Part shown: positions 9,323 to 20,600 of the stretch, one piece after another | Numbering within the stretch: the first letter of the stretch is position 1 | Layout: every line of letters starts with the position of its first letter | NCBI RefSeq assembly: GCF_000785515.1 | Contig: NZ_CP009913.1 | Location: 1,516,001-1,580,000, forward strand | DNA length: 64,000 bases | Direction: 5' to 3' | DNA from: Streptococcus salivarius | GTDB taxonomy: Bacteria; Bacillota; Bacilli; Lactobacillales; Streptococcaceae | Notes under the pieces: generated by a model | Database searches by the model: none | What the model was told of the DNA's origin: nothing | The model's input: only the letters and a program-made list of their open reading frames with translations | Program-made: the position numbers and the translations under genes

Positions 9323-12300
9323 CTATTCTTCATTTTTCCTACGTTTGGCAAGAAATCCAAGACCAGTTGCAGTTGCCAAGGCACCCAAGGCCATACCTAA
9401 TGATGAGTCTTCCTCACCAGTCTTAGGAAGCGCTTGGCTACCATGTTTGTGCATAGGATCCTTCACTTCAGAAGTTGATTCTGAAACACTTGTTGAAATA
9501 CTTGTTGAAATACTTGTGCTTTCAGAGGCACTCAAGAATGCCGATGTAGAGACTGACTCTGATACTGAAACGCTTGATGAAGCAGTTTCTGAGGCAGACA
9601 ATGATGCACTTGCACTTTGCGATTCGCTCAACGATACAGACTCACTTGTAGAAATCAAAGAACTTACTGAGGCTGATTGTGATTCAGACATAGACGCACT
9701 CGCTGAAACTGACACTGAGTTCGATACTGATTGTGACTCACTGATTGAAGCACTTACTGATGCACTTTCAGAATTTGAAACTGAAGCGCTCAATGAGGCT
9801 GACTCGGATACGCTGACTGATTCTGACTCTAACGCTGACAGTGACTCAGATACACTTGTTGAGACTGAAACGCTTGATGAAGCGGATTCTGAGGCAGATG
9901 CACTTGCACTCTGCGATTCGCTCAACGATACAGACTCACTTGTAGAAATTGAAGAACTTTCTGAAAGTGACTCACTCAGTGATACTGAGTTTGAAACAGA
10001 TTCTGATTCAGACACTGATGCACTCGCTGAAACTGATTCTGAGTTCGATACTGATTGCGACTCGGAAATTGAGACACTTACTGAAGTCGATACTGAGGCA
10101 GAGACTGATGCGGATGCACTCGCTGAGGCTGAGACGCTGGATGAGACTGACGCAGAAACTGAGGTTGAAACAGACTGTGATTCTAATACAGACGCACTTG
10201 TTGATGCAGAGTCTGAAATTGAGGTACTTACAGAAGTTGACTCTGAGGCTAATGCTGAAGCGGACGCAGATAATGACTCAGACACACTTGTTGATGCTGA
10301 AAGACTTGCTGAGGTACTCAACAAAGTTGAAATACTTGTGCTTTCAGAGGCACTCAAGGATGCTGATGTAGAAGCTGACTCGGATACTGAAACGCTTGAT
10401 GAAGCAGTTTCTGAGGCAGATGCACTTGCTGAGGCTGACGCAGAGACTGAGTTTGATCCAGACTGTGATTCTGAGACTGAGGCACTTGATGATGCTGACT
10501 CGGAATTAGAGACTAATTGTGATTCACTGATTGAAGCACTTACTGATGCACTTTCAGAATTAGAAACTGATTGTGACACTGAAACTGAAGCGCTCAATGA
10601 CACCGACTCTGATGCGCTGACTGATTCTGACACTGAGGCTGACGCAGAGACTGATGCGGATGTGCTTGCTGATTCCGACACAGATTCAGAAACTGATGTG
10701 CTAACGGATTCTGATACAGACGCACTTGTTGATGCAGACTCGGAATTAGAGACTGATTGTGATTCTGAGATTGAAGCACTTACTGACGCTTTCTCGGAGT
10801 TTGAGACAGACTGTGATTCAGACACCGATGCACTCTCTGAGGCTGACTCGGAATTAGAGACTGATTGTGATTCTGAGATTGAAGCACTTACTGACGCTGA
10901 CTCGGAGTTTGAGACAGACTGTGATTCAGACACCGATGCAATCTCTGACGCTGACTCGGAATTAGAAACTGATTGTGATCCTGAAACAGATGTACTCAAT
11001 GACGCCGACTCACTCAATGATGCTGAGTTAGATGTCGAAAGCGACTCACTAGCTGAAATGAAGCTTGAAGCTGAGTTCGAAATAGATTCAACAGTTGAAA
11101 TAATCGCAGAAATTGAAGCACTAAAGGCTTGAGACTGGCTTTCAAATGCAGAAGCACTCAATGAGCTTGACGTACTCAATGATTCTGACTCTGAAGTCGA
11201 GATTGAGGAACTTGTGCTCTGTGATTCACTCAATGATGCAGACTCACTAACTGAAATGGATTCACTTACTGACGCTGATTCGGAGTTTGAAGCAGACTGT
11301 GATTCTGAAACTAACGCACTATCTGAAGCGGATTCGGAGTTTGACACTGACTGTGACTCAGACACTGATGCACTTTCTGAAGCGGATTCGGAATTTGATA
11401 CAGACTGTGACTCAGACACTGATGCACTTTCTGAAGCGGATTCGGAATTTGAAACAGACTGTGATTCAGAGACTGATTCACTTACTGATGCTGACTCGGA
11501 GTTTGACACTGACTGCGACTCAGACACTGATGCACTTTCTGAAGCGGATTCGGAGTTTGACACTGACTGCGACTCAGAAACTGATGCACTTTCTGAAGCG
11601 GATTCGGAATTTGATACAGACTGCGACTCAGAAATTGACGCACTTAATGAAGCGGATTCGGAATTTGAGACTGATTGTGATTCTGAGACTGATTCACTTA
11701 CAGATACTGACTCGGAATTTGATTCAGACTGTGATACCGATGTTGATTCACTTACTGACGCTGACTCGGACGTTGAAGCGGATTGTGATTCTGAAATTGA
11801 TTCACTTACTGACGCTGATTCTGAGTTAGACACTGACTGTGACTCAGACACTGATGCACTCTCTGAAGCGGATTCGGAATTTGAAACCGATTGTGATGTC
11901 GACGTTGATTCACTCTCTGAAGCTGACCCTGAATTAGACACTGACTGTGATTCTGAAACGGAAGCACTTACTGAAGCAGAGACTGAATTTGATTCGGATT
12001 GTGAAGCTGATGTCGACTCGCTCTCTGAGGCTGACTCGGAGTTAGATACTGATTGTGATTCTGAAATTGACGCACTTACTGACGCTGACTCTGAGGTTGA
12101 AACAGACTGTGATTCTGAAACTGACGCACTTTCTGACGCTGACTCGGAATTAGACACTGATTGTGATTCAGACACAGACGCACTCTCTGATGCTGATTCT
12201 GAATTAGATACAGACTGCGACTCAGACACTGACGCACTTGAAGATGCTGATTCGGAGTTAGACACTGATTGTGATTCTGAAACTGACGCACTTTCTGACG

Positions 12301-15300
12301 CTGATTCTGAATTAGATACTGATTGTGATTCTGAAACTGATGCACTTTCTGACGCTGATTCTGAGTTTGAGACAGACTGTGATTCTGAGATTGATTCACT
12401 TACTGACGCTGACTCTGACGTTGAAGTAGACTGCGATTCTGAAACTGATGCACTTTCTGAAGCAGAGACTGAATTTGATTCGGATTGTGAAGCTGATGTC
12501 GACTCGCTCTCTGAGGCTGACTCGGAGTTAGATACTGATTGTGATTCTGAAATTGACGCACTTACTGACGCTGATTCTGAGTTAGAAACTGATTGTGACT
12601 CAGAAATTGACGCACTTAATGAAGCTGATTCGGAATTGGATACTGATTGTGATTCAGAAACTGACGCACTCTCGGAAGATGACTCGGAATTGGATACTGA
12701 TTGTGATTCAGAAACTGATTCACTTTCTGATGCTGATTCTGAATTAGACACAGACTGTGACTCTGAGATTGAAGCACTTACTGAGGCACTTTCAGAGTTA
12801 GAAACCGATTGTGATGCTGAAATTGACTCACTTACTGACGCTGACTCGGAGTTTGAGACTGACTGTGACTCAGACACTAATGCACTTTCTGAAGCGGATT
12901 TGGAATTAGATACAGACTGTGATTCTGAGATTGATTCACTTACTGACACTGACTCTGACGTTGAAGCAGATTGTGATTCGCTTACTGATGCACTCTCTGA
13001 CGCTGATTCTGAGGTTGAAGCAGACTGTGATTCAGAAACTGATGCACTCTCTGATGCTGATTCTGAATTAGACACTGATTGTGATTCGCTTACTGATGCA
13101 CTTACTGATGCTGACTCGGAGTTTGAGACTGACTGTGATTCTGAAACTGATGCACTTTCTGAAGCTGATTCGGAATTTGAGACTGATTGTGATTCTGAAA
13201 CTGACTCACTTACTGACGCTGACTCTGAGGTTGAAGCAGACTGTGATTCAGAAACTGACGCACTTTCTGACGCTGATTCGGAATTTGAGACAGATTGCGA
13301 TGCCGATGTTGACTCACTTACTGACGCTGATTCTGAGTTTGAAACAGACTGTGAGTCTGAGACAGACGCACTTGTTGATGCAGACTCTGAATTAGACACT
13401 GATTGTGATTCGCTTACTGATGCACTTTCTGAGGCTGATTCGGAGTTTGAGACTGATTGCGATTCTGAAACTGACGCACTTTCTGAGGCTGACTCTGAGT
13501 TTGAAACAGACTGTGATTCTGAAACTGACGCACTTTCTGACGCTGACTCGAAATTTGATACAGATTGTGATTCGCTTACTGATGCACTCTCTGACGCTGA
13601 TTCTGAATTAGATACAGATTGTGATTCTGACACAGACGAGCTTGTTGAAGCGGACTCACTCAAGGAACTTGAAACACTCGCTGACTTAACGGTACTCAAA
13701 GACACACTCGTTGAAGCGGACTCACTTTGTGAGACACTTGTCTTCAAGGACTCACTCAAGGAACTTGAAACACTCGCTGATTTCTCGGTACTCAAAGAAG
13801 CACTCGTTGAGGCTGACTGACTTTGAGAAACGCTAGTCTTCAAAGACTCACTCAAGGAACTTGAGACACTCGCTGACTTCACAGTACTCAAAGACGCACT
13901 TGTTGAAGCGGATTCACTTTGTGAAACGCTGGTCTTCAAGGACTCACTCAAGGAACTTGAGATACTCGCTGACTTCACAGTACTCAAAGACGCACTTGTT
14001 GAAGCGGATTCACTTTGTGATACGCTGGTCTTCAAGGACTCACTTAATGAACTTGAAACGCTCGCCGATTTCTCAGCACTCAAAGATGCACTTGTTGATG
14101 CGGATTGACTTTGTGAGAGGCTTGTCTTCAAGGACTCACTCAAGGAACTTGAAACGCTCTCAGATTTCACGGTACTCAAAGACGCACTTGTTGATGCGGA
14201 TTGACTTTGTGAGAGGCTTGTCTTCAAGGACTCACTCAAGGAACTTGAGACACTCGCTGATTTCACGGCACTCAAAGACACACTTGTTGAAACAGATTGA
14301 CTTTGTGAGACGCTCGTCTTCAAAGACTCACTCAAGGAACTTGAAACACTCGCTGATTTCACGGTACTCAAAGACGCACTTGTTGAAGCAGACTGGCTTT
14401 GCGAAACGCTGGTTTTCAAGGACTCACTCAAGGAACTTGAAACGCTCGCTGACTTCACAGTACTCAAAGACGCACTCGTTGAGGCTGACTGACTTTGTGA
14501 AACGCTGGTCTTCAAGGATTCACTCAAGGAACTTGAGACACTCGTTGATTTCTCAGCACTCAAAGATGCACTCGTTGAAGCGGATTGACTTCGAGATTGG
14601 CTGGTCTTCAAAGATTCACTCAAAGAACTTGAGACACTTTTTGAGGCTACCGTACTCAATGAAAGGCTAGTCGATGCAGACTGCTTAGCAGACTCACTTC
14701 GACTTTGAGAAATCGATTCCTGCTTAGACTGACTGGCACTTTGCGACACTGACTGGCTGTAATCACTATCCGACAATTTCACCGTCACAACATTGGTCGT
14801 ACTGTCTTTATAAGTAATCGTTACCGTACCATCACTATTAACCGTATAAGACTTAATACGGTTGGCGACCTCTGGATTCAAGGCAGACACGGCCGCAATA
14901 ATCTTACTCTTATCTGCGTCTGTTAGGGCAGTCAGGCTGGTCACCTGAATAGTGCTTGTCGGCGCCACACCCGGTGTACGATCTGCCAAGCCCCCCTGAG
15001 TAATACGAATTTCACCCAAGCCATTTGGACGGTTCATATTTGATGAATTGTCAATAGCAGCAACATTACGTTGCCATGTGTTGCGGTATGAATGATAAAG
15101 ATCATCCTTCAAATGAATGGTCGTTGTGATGGTTGCAGGATTATCAGTCGTAGCTGTGATATCTCCCGTAATCGGTGCAATATTACCAGTTCCGTACTGG
15201 CTACTACCAAAGAAATTGCCGTTCAAGGCATTGTCATTCAAATCGGCTCTTGCAACGACTTTCATTTCTTTAAGCTTGCCACTGTCATCTGTAGCCGTGA

Positions 15301-17365
15301 AAGTCAAAACAGCATCATCACCAGCATAGAGGGTATAGTTTTTCCCACCACCTTCGAGAGGCGTTGACTTAGGTTCCACACCATCAACAGTCAACTTGGC
15401 CATCACTTCAGGACGCGTTCCGTCCGTTACAGCCACGGAATTGCTAGCATCTGAATACACCGCATAATCACCATACATGATGCGAGCTTTGGCTGTTACA
15501 CCACCTGTTTGTAACTTAACAGTCGGCGTCACAATCGCTTGACCCGAAGCATCTGCCACTGCTGTCCCAACTTCGTCGTCATTATTGTATAGAACAACCG
15601 TTGATCCTGGCTCAGCCCCTGTCACCGTTACAGGCGTCTGTGTATAACCCTTATCCAATAATCTCGTTTCAACGGTTGGTGCTGGTAGGCGCTTCACTGG
15701 AGCAGTGACATCATTAGTGGTGTTATCTTTATAAGTAATGGTTACCACACCAGATGATGAAACGGAATAAGATTTAAAGTCCTTTGAAGTGGCAATATTT
15801 GGGTTAGCAGTCTTAAAAGCCTCCCAAACCTTATCTTTTTCAGCCTGAGCGAGACTACTTGTGTCATTAACAAAAGTACTCGTTGTCACCGCCGTAATCG
15901 GATTACGAATACCATCATTTTGCGGCAAAACCTGAATACGAAGCGTGCGTGTCACTGACTGCTTAGCCGTATTAGTCACTACAAAAGAAACATTATAAAT
16001 TTTCCCAGGCGTTACGACCTCTGTCTGCCCAACAGTCCCCACAATATTAAAGGCCACTGCACTATTTTTCAATGCAGAGGTCTGAGGCACGTTAATCCCA
16101 TTCACACGATCACTACCAGAAGCGTAGCCAATGCTTTTAATACTATTTCGTGTAGGAACGGTTTCAACAACATTATAAGCCTGATTGATATAGTCAGAGT
16201 TATAAACAGAAATCAAGGCATTGTTAGCTAGCCCTAAATTATACTGGGGTGCACGGAGGTTACTATTAGCATCAATTCGAGAACCATTACGAGGATCACG
16301 TTGACCAGATGTCGCGCGAAGAACCGCATTGGCAAGACTATTTCTCGCCTGACGAGCCTGAGCAATCGTAGGCGTCACATCACTGTCACGATCAGCCAGA
16401 CTAACACGAATGGCATCCAGGGCTTTAGCTCCCTTGAGAATAGCAGCATCCGTATTTGGCAAATCAACAGCTTGAGCTTTATAGGTATAAATGTCTAAGG
16501 CTAAATCTTTGAGACGCTTTTCTTGCTCTAAACGCTCAGCATCAGCCACAACTGACGCAGCTAGCAAACCAGTCGCCGTATCTGACAATTGGCGATTCGT
16601 TTGAACTTCGGATGTCAAGGAAGCCTTTAATAAGGTTGACTCCGAGCTGACAAGAGCCATCCCCACTTTAGAGTCGCTACTACTATCACTTTTGCTAACT
16701 GACTGAACAGAGGCACTTGCGCTATGCTCTGAAGTTTTTCCAAGCGCACTCTCAGACTGACTGTGAGCAGAAGAATCCGTCTGACTTACTGATTCCGACT
16801 TAGAAGCTAATGAAGCTGACAAGGAAGCAGAAAGCGAGGCACTCAATGACAAGGATGTCGATTTAGAAGCTAATTCAGATGCAGACACCGATTGGCTGAG
16901 TGATAAAGACTCACTCAAAGAAGCCTCCGAAGTCTGTCTTGACGCAGTTTCAGATGACTCTTGACTATTTACTTGACTCTCTTGAACACTGGACACAGAC
17001 TCCATATTTCCAAGAACAACGGAATCAGATGCAGCTAAGAGATCAGTCTTAGCTCCTGCTTCACTTTCCAAAATCGGCTGATCAGTCATTTCATCCGCAT
17101 GAGCCACGTGAGTCGCAACTGAACCACCAAGCAAGGCCCCAGTTGCAAGCACTCCCTTAAGCACTGTCTGACCTGAAAAGGCAGGTGCTTCCACCTCTAC
17201 CTGCTGGGCAGCAACAGACGGTGCATCCACACCCCCTCTAAGCACCTTGAAAAGACCAAAATTCGACGTCGCCGCGCGAAGCCAGTGCTTCCCTGACTTA
17301 ACCAATTTAAACCGTGTCACACGATCGGTTTCACGATATTGACCTTCATTCCTTCTAAAAAACAT
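9323..17365 (-). CDS. Serine-rich repeat glycoprotein adhesin 1 (2680 aa)
   Basis: Wall-anchored, heavily O-glycosylated adhesin and likely aSec client. From the N-terminus: a long accessory-Sec signal peptide with the KxYKxGKxW-like core [14 protein letters not shown] and a Gly-rich hydrophobic segment, cleaved after AHA near 90; a short Ser-rich region (about 128-235); a helical segment (255-360); a binding region (365-865); a very long Ser-rich region (870 to about 2640); and LPKTG, hydrophobic stretch and basic tail (2646-2680). The binding region contains two copies of a module resembling the Unique domain of Siglec-like SRRPs (about 486-556 and 803-866, each ending in VTITYKD), the second preceded by an Ig-like domain (650-800). 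Start: ATG at 17365 with GGAG 5 nt upstream. Homologues named SrpA/B/C are known in S. salivarius; I cannot say which this is. Ligand unknown. Confidence 0.93.
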   Translation of the reverse strand: MFFRRNEGQYRETDRVTRFKLVKSGKHWLRAATSNFGLFKVLRGGVDAPSVAAQQVEVEAPAFSGQTVLKGVLATGALLGGSVATHVAHADEMTDQPILESEAGAKTDLLAASDSVVLGNMESVSSVQESQVNSQESSETASRQTSEASLSESLSLSQSVSASELASKSTSLSLSASLSASLSASLASKSESVSQTDSSAHSQSESALGKTSEHSASASVQSVSKSDSSSDSKVGMALVSSESTLLKASLTSEVQTNRQLSDTATGLLAASVVADAERLEQEKRLKDLALDIYTYKAQAVDLPNTDAAILKGAKALDAIRVSLADRDSDVTPTIAQARQARNSLANAVLRATSGQRDPRNGSRIDANSNLRAPQYNLGLANNALISVYNSDYINQAYNVVETVPTRNSIKSIGYASGSDRVNGINVPQTSALKNSAVAFNIVGTVGQTEVVTPGKIYNVSFVVTNTAKQSVTRTLRIQVLPQNDGIRNPITAVTTSTFVNDTSSLAQAEKDKVWEAFKTANPNIATSKDFKSYSVSSSGVVTITYKDNTTNDVTAPVKRLPAPTVETRLLDKGYTQTPVTVTGAEPGSTVVLYNNDDEVGTAVADASGQAIVTPTVKLQTGGVTAKARIMYGDYAVYSDASNSVAVTDGTRPEVMAKLTVDGVEPKSTPLEGGGKNYTLYAGDDAVLTFTATDDSGKLKEMKVVARADLNDNALNGNFFGSSQYGTGNIAPITGDITATTDNPATITTTIHLKDDLYHSYRNTWQRNVAAIDNSSNMNRPNGLGEIRITQGGLADRTPGVAPTSTIQVTSLTALTDADKSKIIAAVSALNPEVANRIKSYTVNSDGTVTITYKDSTTNVVTVKLSDSDYSQSVSQSASQSKQESISQSRSESAKQSASTSLSLSTVASKSVSSSLSESLKTSQSRSQSASTSASLSAEKSTSVSSSLSESLKTSVSQSQSASTSASLSTVKSASVSSSLSESLKTSVSQSQSASTSASLSTVKSASVSSSLSESLKTSVSQSQSVSTSVSLSAVKSASVSSSLSESLKTSLSQSQSASTSASLSTVKSESVSSSLSESLKTSLSQSQSASTSASLSAEKSASVSSSLSESLKTSVSQSESASTSASLSTVKSASISSSLSESLKTSVSQSESASTSASLSTVKSASVSSSLSESLKTSVSQSQSASTSASLSTEKSASVSSSLSESLKTSVSQSESASTSVSLSTVKSASVSSSLSESASTSSSVSESQSVSNSESASESASVSESQSVSNFESASESASVSESQSVSNSESASESASVSESQSVSNSESASESASVSESQSVSNSESASTSASVSDSQSVSNSESASVSESTSASQSVSNSESASESASVSESQSASTSESASVSESVSESQSVSNSESASESASVSESQSVSNSESASVSASVSESQSVSNSESASESASVSESQSASTSESASESASVSESQSASTSESVSVSESISESQSVSNSKSASESALVSESQSVSNSESASVSESISASQSVSNSESASVSASISESQSVSNSESASESESVSESQSVSNSESSSESASVSESQSVSNSESASLSASISESQSVSNSESASVSASISESQSVSNSESASESESTSASQSESNSVSASESASVSESQSTSTSESASVSESISESQSVSNSESASESASVSESQSVSNSESASESASVSESQSVSNSESASSSASVSESQSVSNSESASESASVSESQSVSNSESASESASVSESQSVSTSESASVSASISESQSVSNSESASESESTSASQSESNSVSASVSASVSESQSVSNSGSASESESTSTSQSVSNSESASESASVSESQSVSNSESASVSESISESQSASTSESASVSESTSVSQSESNSESVSVSESVSESQSVSNSESASLSASISESQSVSNSESASESASVSESQSVSNSESASESASVSESQSVSNSESASVSESVSESQSVSNSESASESASVSESQSVSNSESASESASVSESQSVSNSESASDSALVSESQSASNSESASVSESISVSESASLSESQSTSSSISTSESESLSTSSSLSASAFESQSQAFSASISAIISTVESISNSASSFISASESLSTSNSASLSESASLSTSVSGSQSVSNSESASEIASVSESQSVSNSESASVSASISESQSVSNSESASESASVSESQSVSNSEKASVSASISESQSVSNSESASTSASVSESVSTSVSESVSESASTSASVSASASVSESVSASESVSLSASVSVSQSVSNSESASVSASISESQLVSNSESASSSASVSESQSGSNSVSASASASASASETASSSVSVSESASTSASLSASESTSISTLLSTSASLSASTSVSESLSASASALASESTSVSTSISDSASTSASVLESQSVSTSVSASVSSSVSASASASASVSASVSTSVSVSISESQSVSNSESVSASASVSESESVSNSVSLSESLSESSSISTSESVSLSESQSASASASESASSSVSVSTSVSESLSALESESVSVSESASLSASVSNSESASVSASISESQSVSNSVSVSASASMSESQSASVSSLISTSESVSLSESQSASASLSASETASSSVSVSESVSTSAFLSASESTSISTSISTSVSESTSEVKDPMHKHGSQALPKTGEEDSSLGMALGALATATGLGFLAKRRKNEE
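11220..13640 (-). repeat. 54-bp tandem repeats in SRRP1
   Basis: Degenerate 18-aa units of the form [18 protein letters not shown], several dozen copies. The same unit dominates SRRP2. Being multiples of 3 bp, copy-number changes would alter length without breaking the frame. Confidence 0.85.
13655..14670 (-). repeat. 96-bp tandem repeats at the head of the SRRP1 serine-rich region
   Basis: Ten copies plus a partial one of a 32-aa unit containing [11 protein letters not shown] and [10 protein letters not shown]. The 96-bp period was measured between the motif starts at 13742 and 13838. Two lysines per unit make this block basic, unlike the neighbouring acidic SES/SVSN repeats. Confidence 0.9.
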
Positions 17366-17403
17366 ATATACTCCATTTATATTTTGATTAAAACACTCCT
17401 TTC

Positions 17404-17420
17404 AATTTTATCATAAAATT
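17404..17420 (-). promoter_or_regulatory. 17-bp inverted repeat upstream of SRRP1 (candidate operator/promoter)
   Basis: AATTTTATGATAAAATT is a perfect inverted repeat (8-bp arms, one central base) 38 nt upstream of the SRRP1 ATG. It includes a TATGAT that could act as -10. The identical 17-mer lies 41 nt upstream of SRRP2. No well-spaced -35 was found. Confidence 0.55.
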
Positions 17421-17546
17421 AAGCAAAAAATCTCATTTCAAGATTGCTTTCTAGCGATTAATCCTTTCATTCATTTCCCAAAAAATACGATAATAATGCT
17501 AACCCTAAGACTTATTAAAACTATTTGTATTTTTAGAATATCAAAC

Positions 17547-17594
17547 TAAAAAAATCCCCTACCAATTAGGAAATCACTCTAATCGATAGGGGAT
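17547..17594 (-). terminator. Terminator of SRRP2
   Basis: ATCCCCTA (17554-17561) and TAGGGGAT (17587-17594) pair around an interior that also partly pairs, followed on the minus strand by seven T. It lies 45 bp beyond the SRRP2 stop. Apart from this and the SRRP1 upstream element, the interval 17366-17638 holds nothing I recognise. Confidence 0.85.
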
Positions 17595-17638
17595 ATTTGA
17601 TTGTCTAGCTAGAAGCTAATGATTAAACTTACTAAAGC

Positions 17639-20600
17639 TTAGAAGTCTTCACTTTCTTCTTCATCTTTCTTACGTTTGGCAAGAAATCCAAGACCCGTTG
17701 CAGTTGCCAAAGCACCCAAGGCCATACCTAATGATGAGTTTTCCTCACCAGTCTTAGGAAGCGCTTGGCTACCACGTTTGTGGTTAGGATCCTTCACTTC
17801 AGAAGTTGATTCTGAGGCAGATACTGAAGCACTTGTTGATGCTGACGCTGAAAGACTTGCTGATGTACTCAATGAAGTTGAGATACTTGTTGAAGTGCTT
17901 GTGCTTTCAGAGGCACTTAAGAATGCCGATGTAGAGGCTGACTCTGATACTGAAACTGAAGCGGATGTGCTTACTGACTCAGATGTGCTTGCTGATTCTG
18001 ACGCAGATGCTGAAGCTGAGGCGCTTGCTGATTCTGATGCAGAGACTGATGCAGATGTGCTTGCTGATTCTGACGCAGAGGCTGACTCAGAGGCACTTGC
18101 TGATTCTGACGCAGAGACTGAAACGGATGTGCTTGCTGATTCTGACGCAGATGTTGATGCTGACTCAGATGCGCTTGCTGATTCTGACGCAGAGACTGAA
18201 GCGGATGTGCTTGCTGAAGCGGATGCACTTGCTGATTCTGATGCAGATGCTGAAGCGGACGCACTTGCTGACTCTGAGGCAGATACTGAAGCGGATGTAC
18301 TTGCTGAAGCTGACTCAGAGGCGCTTGCTGATTCTGATGCAGATACTGAAGCGGATGCGCTTGCTGATTCTGATGCAGATACTGAAGCCGATGTGCTTGC
18401 TGATTCTGACGCAGATGTTGAAGCCGATGTGCTTGCTGATTCTGACGCAGATGTTGATGCTGACGCAGATGCGCTTGCTGATTCTGACGCAGATACTGAA
18501 GCCGATGTGCTTGCTGATTCTGACGCAGATGTTGATGCTGACTCAGATGCGCTTGCTGATTCTGACGCAGATACTGAAGCCGATGTGCTTGCTGATTCTG
18601 ACGCAGAGGCTGACTCAGATGCGCTTGCTGATTCTGAGGCAGATGTTGATGCTGACGCAGAAACTGAAGCGGATGTGCTTGCTGACTCTGATGCAGATAC
18701 TGAAGCCGATGTACTTGCTGAAGCTGACTCAGATGCGCTTGCTGAAGCTGACGCTGAGACTGATGCAGATACTGAAGCCGACTCAGATGCTGAAGCGGAT
18801 GTGCTTGCTGATTCTGATGCAGATACTGAAGCGGATGTGCTTGCTGATTCTGATGCAGATGCTGAAGCGGACGCACTTGCTGAGGCTGACGCAGATGCTG
18901 ACTCTGATGCACTTACTGATTCTGATACAGATACTGACTCAGATGCGCTTGCTGATTCTGACGCTGAGACTGAAGCTGACTCTGATGCAGATACCGAAGC
19001 GGATGCACTCGCTGATTCCGATGCAGATGTGCTTGCTGAGACTGACGCAGAAACTGAGTTTGAAACAGACTGTGATTCTGAGACAGAGGCACTTGTTGAT
19101 GCAGACTCTGAATTTGAAACTGATTGTGATTCACTGATTGAAGCACTTACAGATGTACTTTCAGAATTAGATACTGATTGTGAGCCTGAAACAGATGCAC
19201 TCAATGACGCCGATTCACTCAATGATGCTGAGTTAGATGTTGAAATTGATTCACTAGCTGAAATGAAGCTTGAAGCCGAGTTCGAAATAGATTCTACAGT
19301 TGAAATGATTGCAGAAATTGAAGCACTGAAGGCTTGAGACTGGCTTTCAAATACAGAAGCACTCAATGAGCTTGATGTACTCAATGATTCTGATTCAGAA
19401 GCTGAAACTGACGCACTTGTACTTCGAGATTCACTCAATGATGCAGACTCACTAGCTGAAATTGACGCACTTACTGACGCTGACTCTGAGTTTGAGACTG
19501 ACTGTGATTCGCTTACTGATGCACTTACTGATGCTGACTCTGAGTTTGAAACAGACTGTGATTCTGAAACTGATGCACTCTCTGATGCTGATTCTGAGTT
19601 AGACACTGATTGTGATTCTGATACAGAAGCACTTTCTGATGCTGACTCTGAGTTTGAAACAGATTGTGATTCTGAAACTGATTCACTTACTGACGCTGAC
19701 TCTGAGTTAGACACTGATTGTGATTCTGATACAGATGCACTTTCTGATGCTGATTCTGAGTTTGACACTGACTGTGACTCAGACACTGACGCACTTTCTG
19801 ATGCTGATTCGGAATTAGACACTGATTGTGATTCTGATACAGATGCACTTTCTGATGCTGATTCTGAGTTTGACACTGATTGTGATTCTGATACAGAAGC
19901 ACTCTCTGAAGCGGATTCTGAGTTAGATACTGATTGTGATTCTGAGATTGATTCACTTACTGACGCTGACTCTGAGTTTGAAACAGACTGTGATTCAGAA
20001 ACTGATGCACTCTCTGAAGCGGATTCTGAGTTTGAAACAGACTGTGATTCTGAAACTGAAGCACTTTCTGAAGCGGATTCAGAATTTGAGACAGACTGTG
20101 ATTCTGAAACTGAAGCACTCTCTGACGCTGACTCTGAGTTAGACACTGATTGTGATTCTGATACAGAAGCACTTTCTGAAGCGGATTCAGAATTTGAGAC
20201 AGATTGTGATTCTGAAACTGAAGCACTCTCTGAAGCGGATTCTGAGTTTGACACTGATTGTGATTCTGATACAGAAGCACTTTCTGAAGCGGATTCAGAA
20301 TTTGAGACAGACTGTGATTCTGAAACTGACGCACTCTCTGATGCTGACTCAGAATTAGACACTGATTGTGATTCGCTTACTGATGCACTCTCTGATGCTG
20401 ATTCGGAATTAGATACTGATTGTGATTCGCTTACTGATGCACTTTCTGAGGCTGATTCAGAATTTGAGACAGACTGTGATTCAGACACCGATGCACTCTC
20501 TGAAGATGATTCTGAGTTTGAAACAGACTGTGATTCAGAGACTGATGCACTTTCTGAAGCGGATTCTGAGTTAGACACTGATTGTGATTCTGATACAGAA

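Noticed and set aside
9345..13820. Long plus-strand open frames encoding acidic Asp/Ser/Glu/Thr repeats opposite SRRP1 (also 17676-19337 opposite SRRP2)
   Set aside because: They are the exact antisense of the serine-rich repeats; the restricted codon set leaves the other strand open. No signal peptide, anchor or ribosome binding site.
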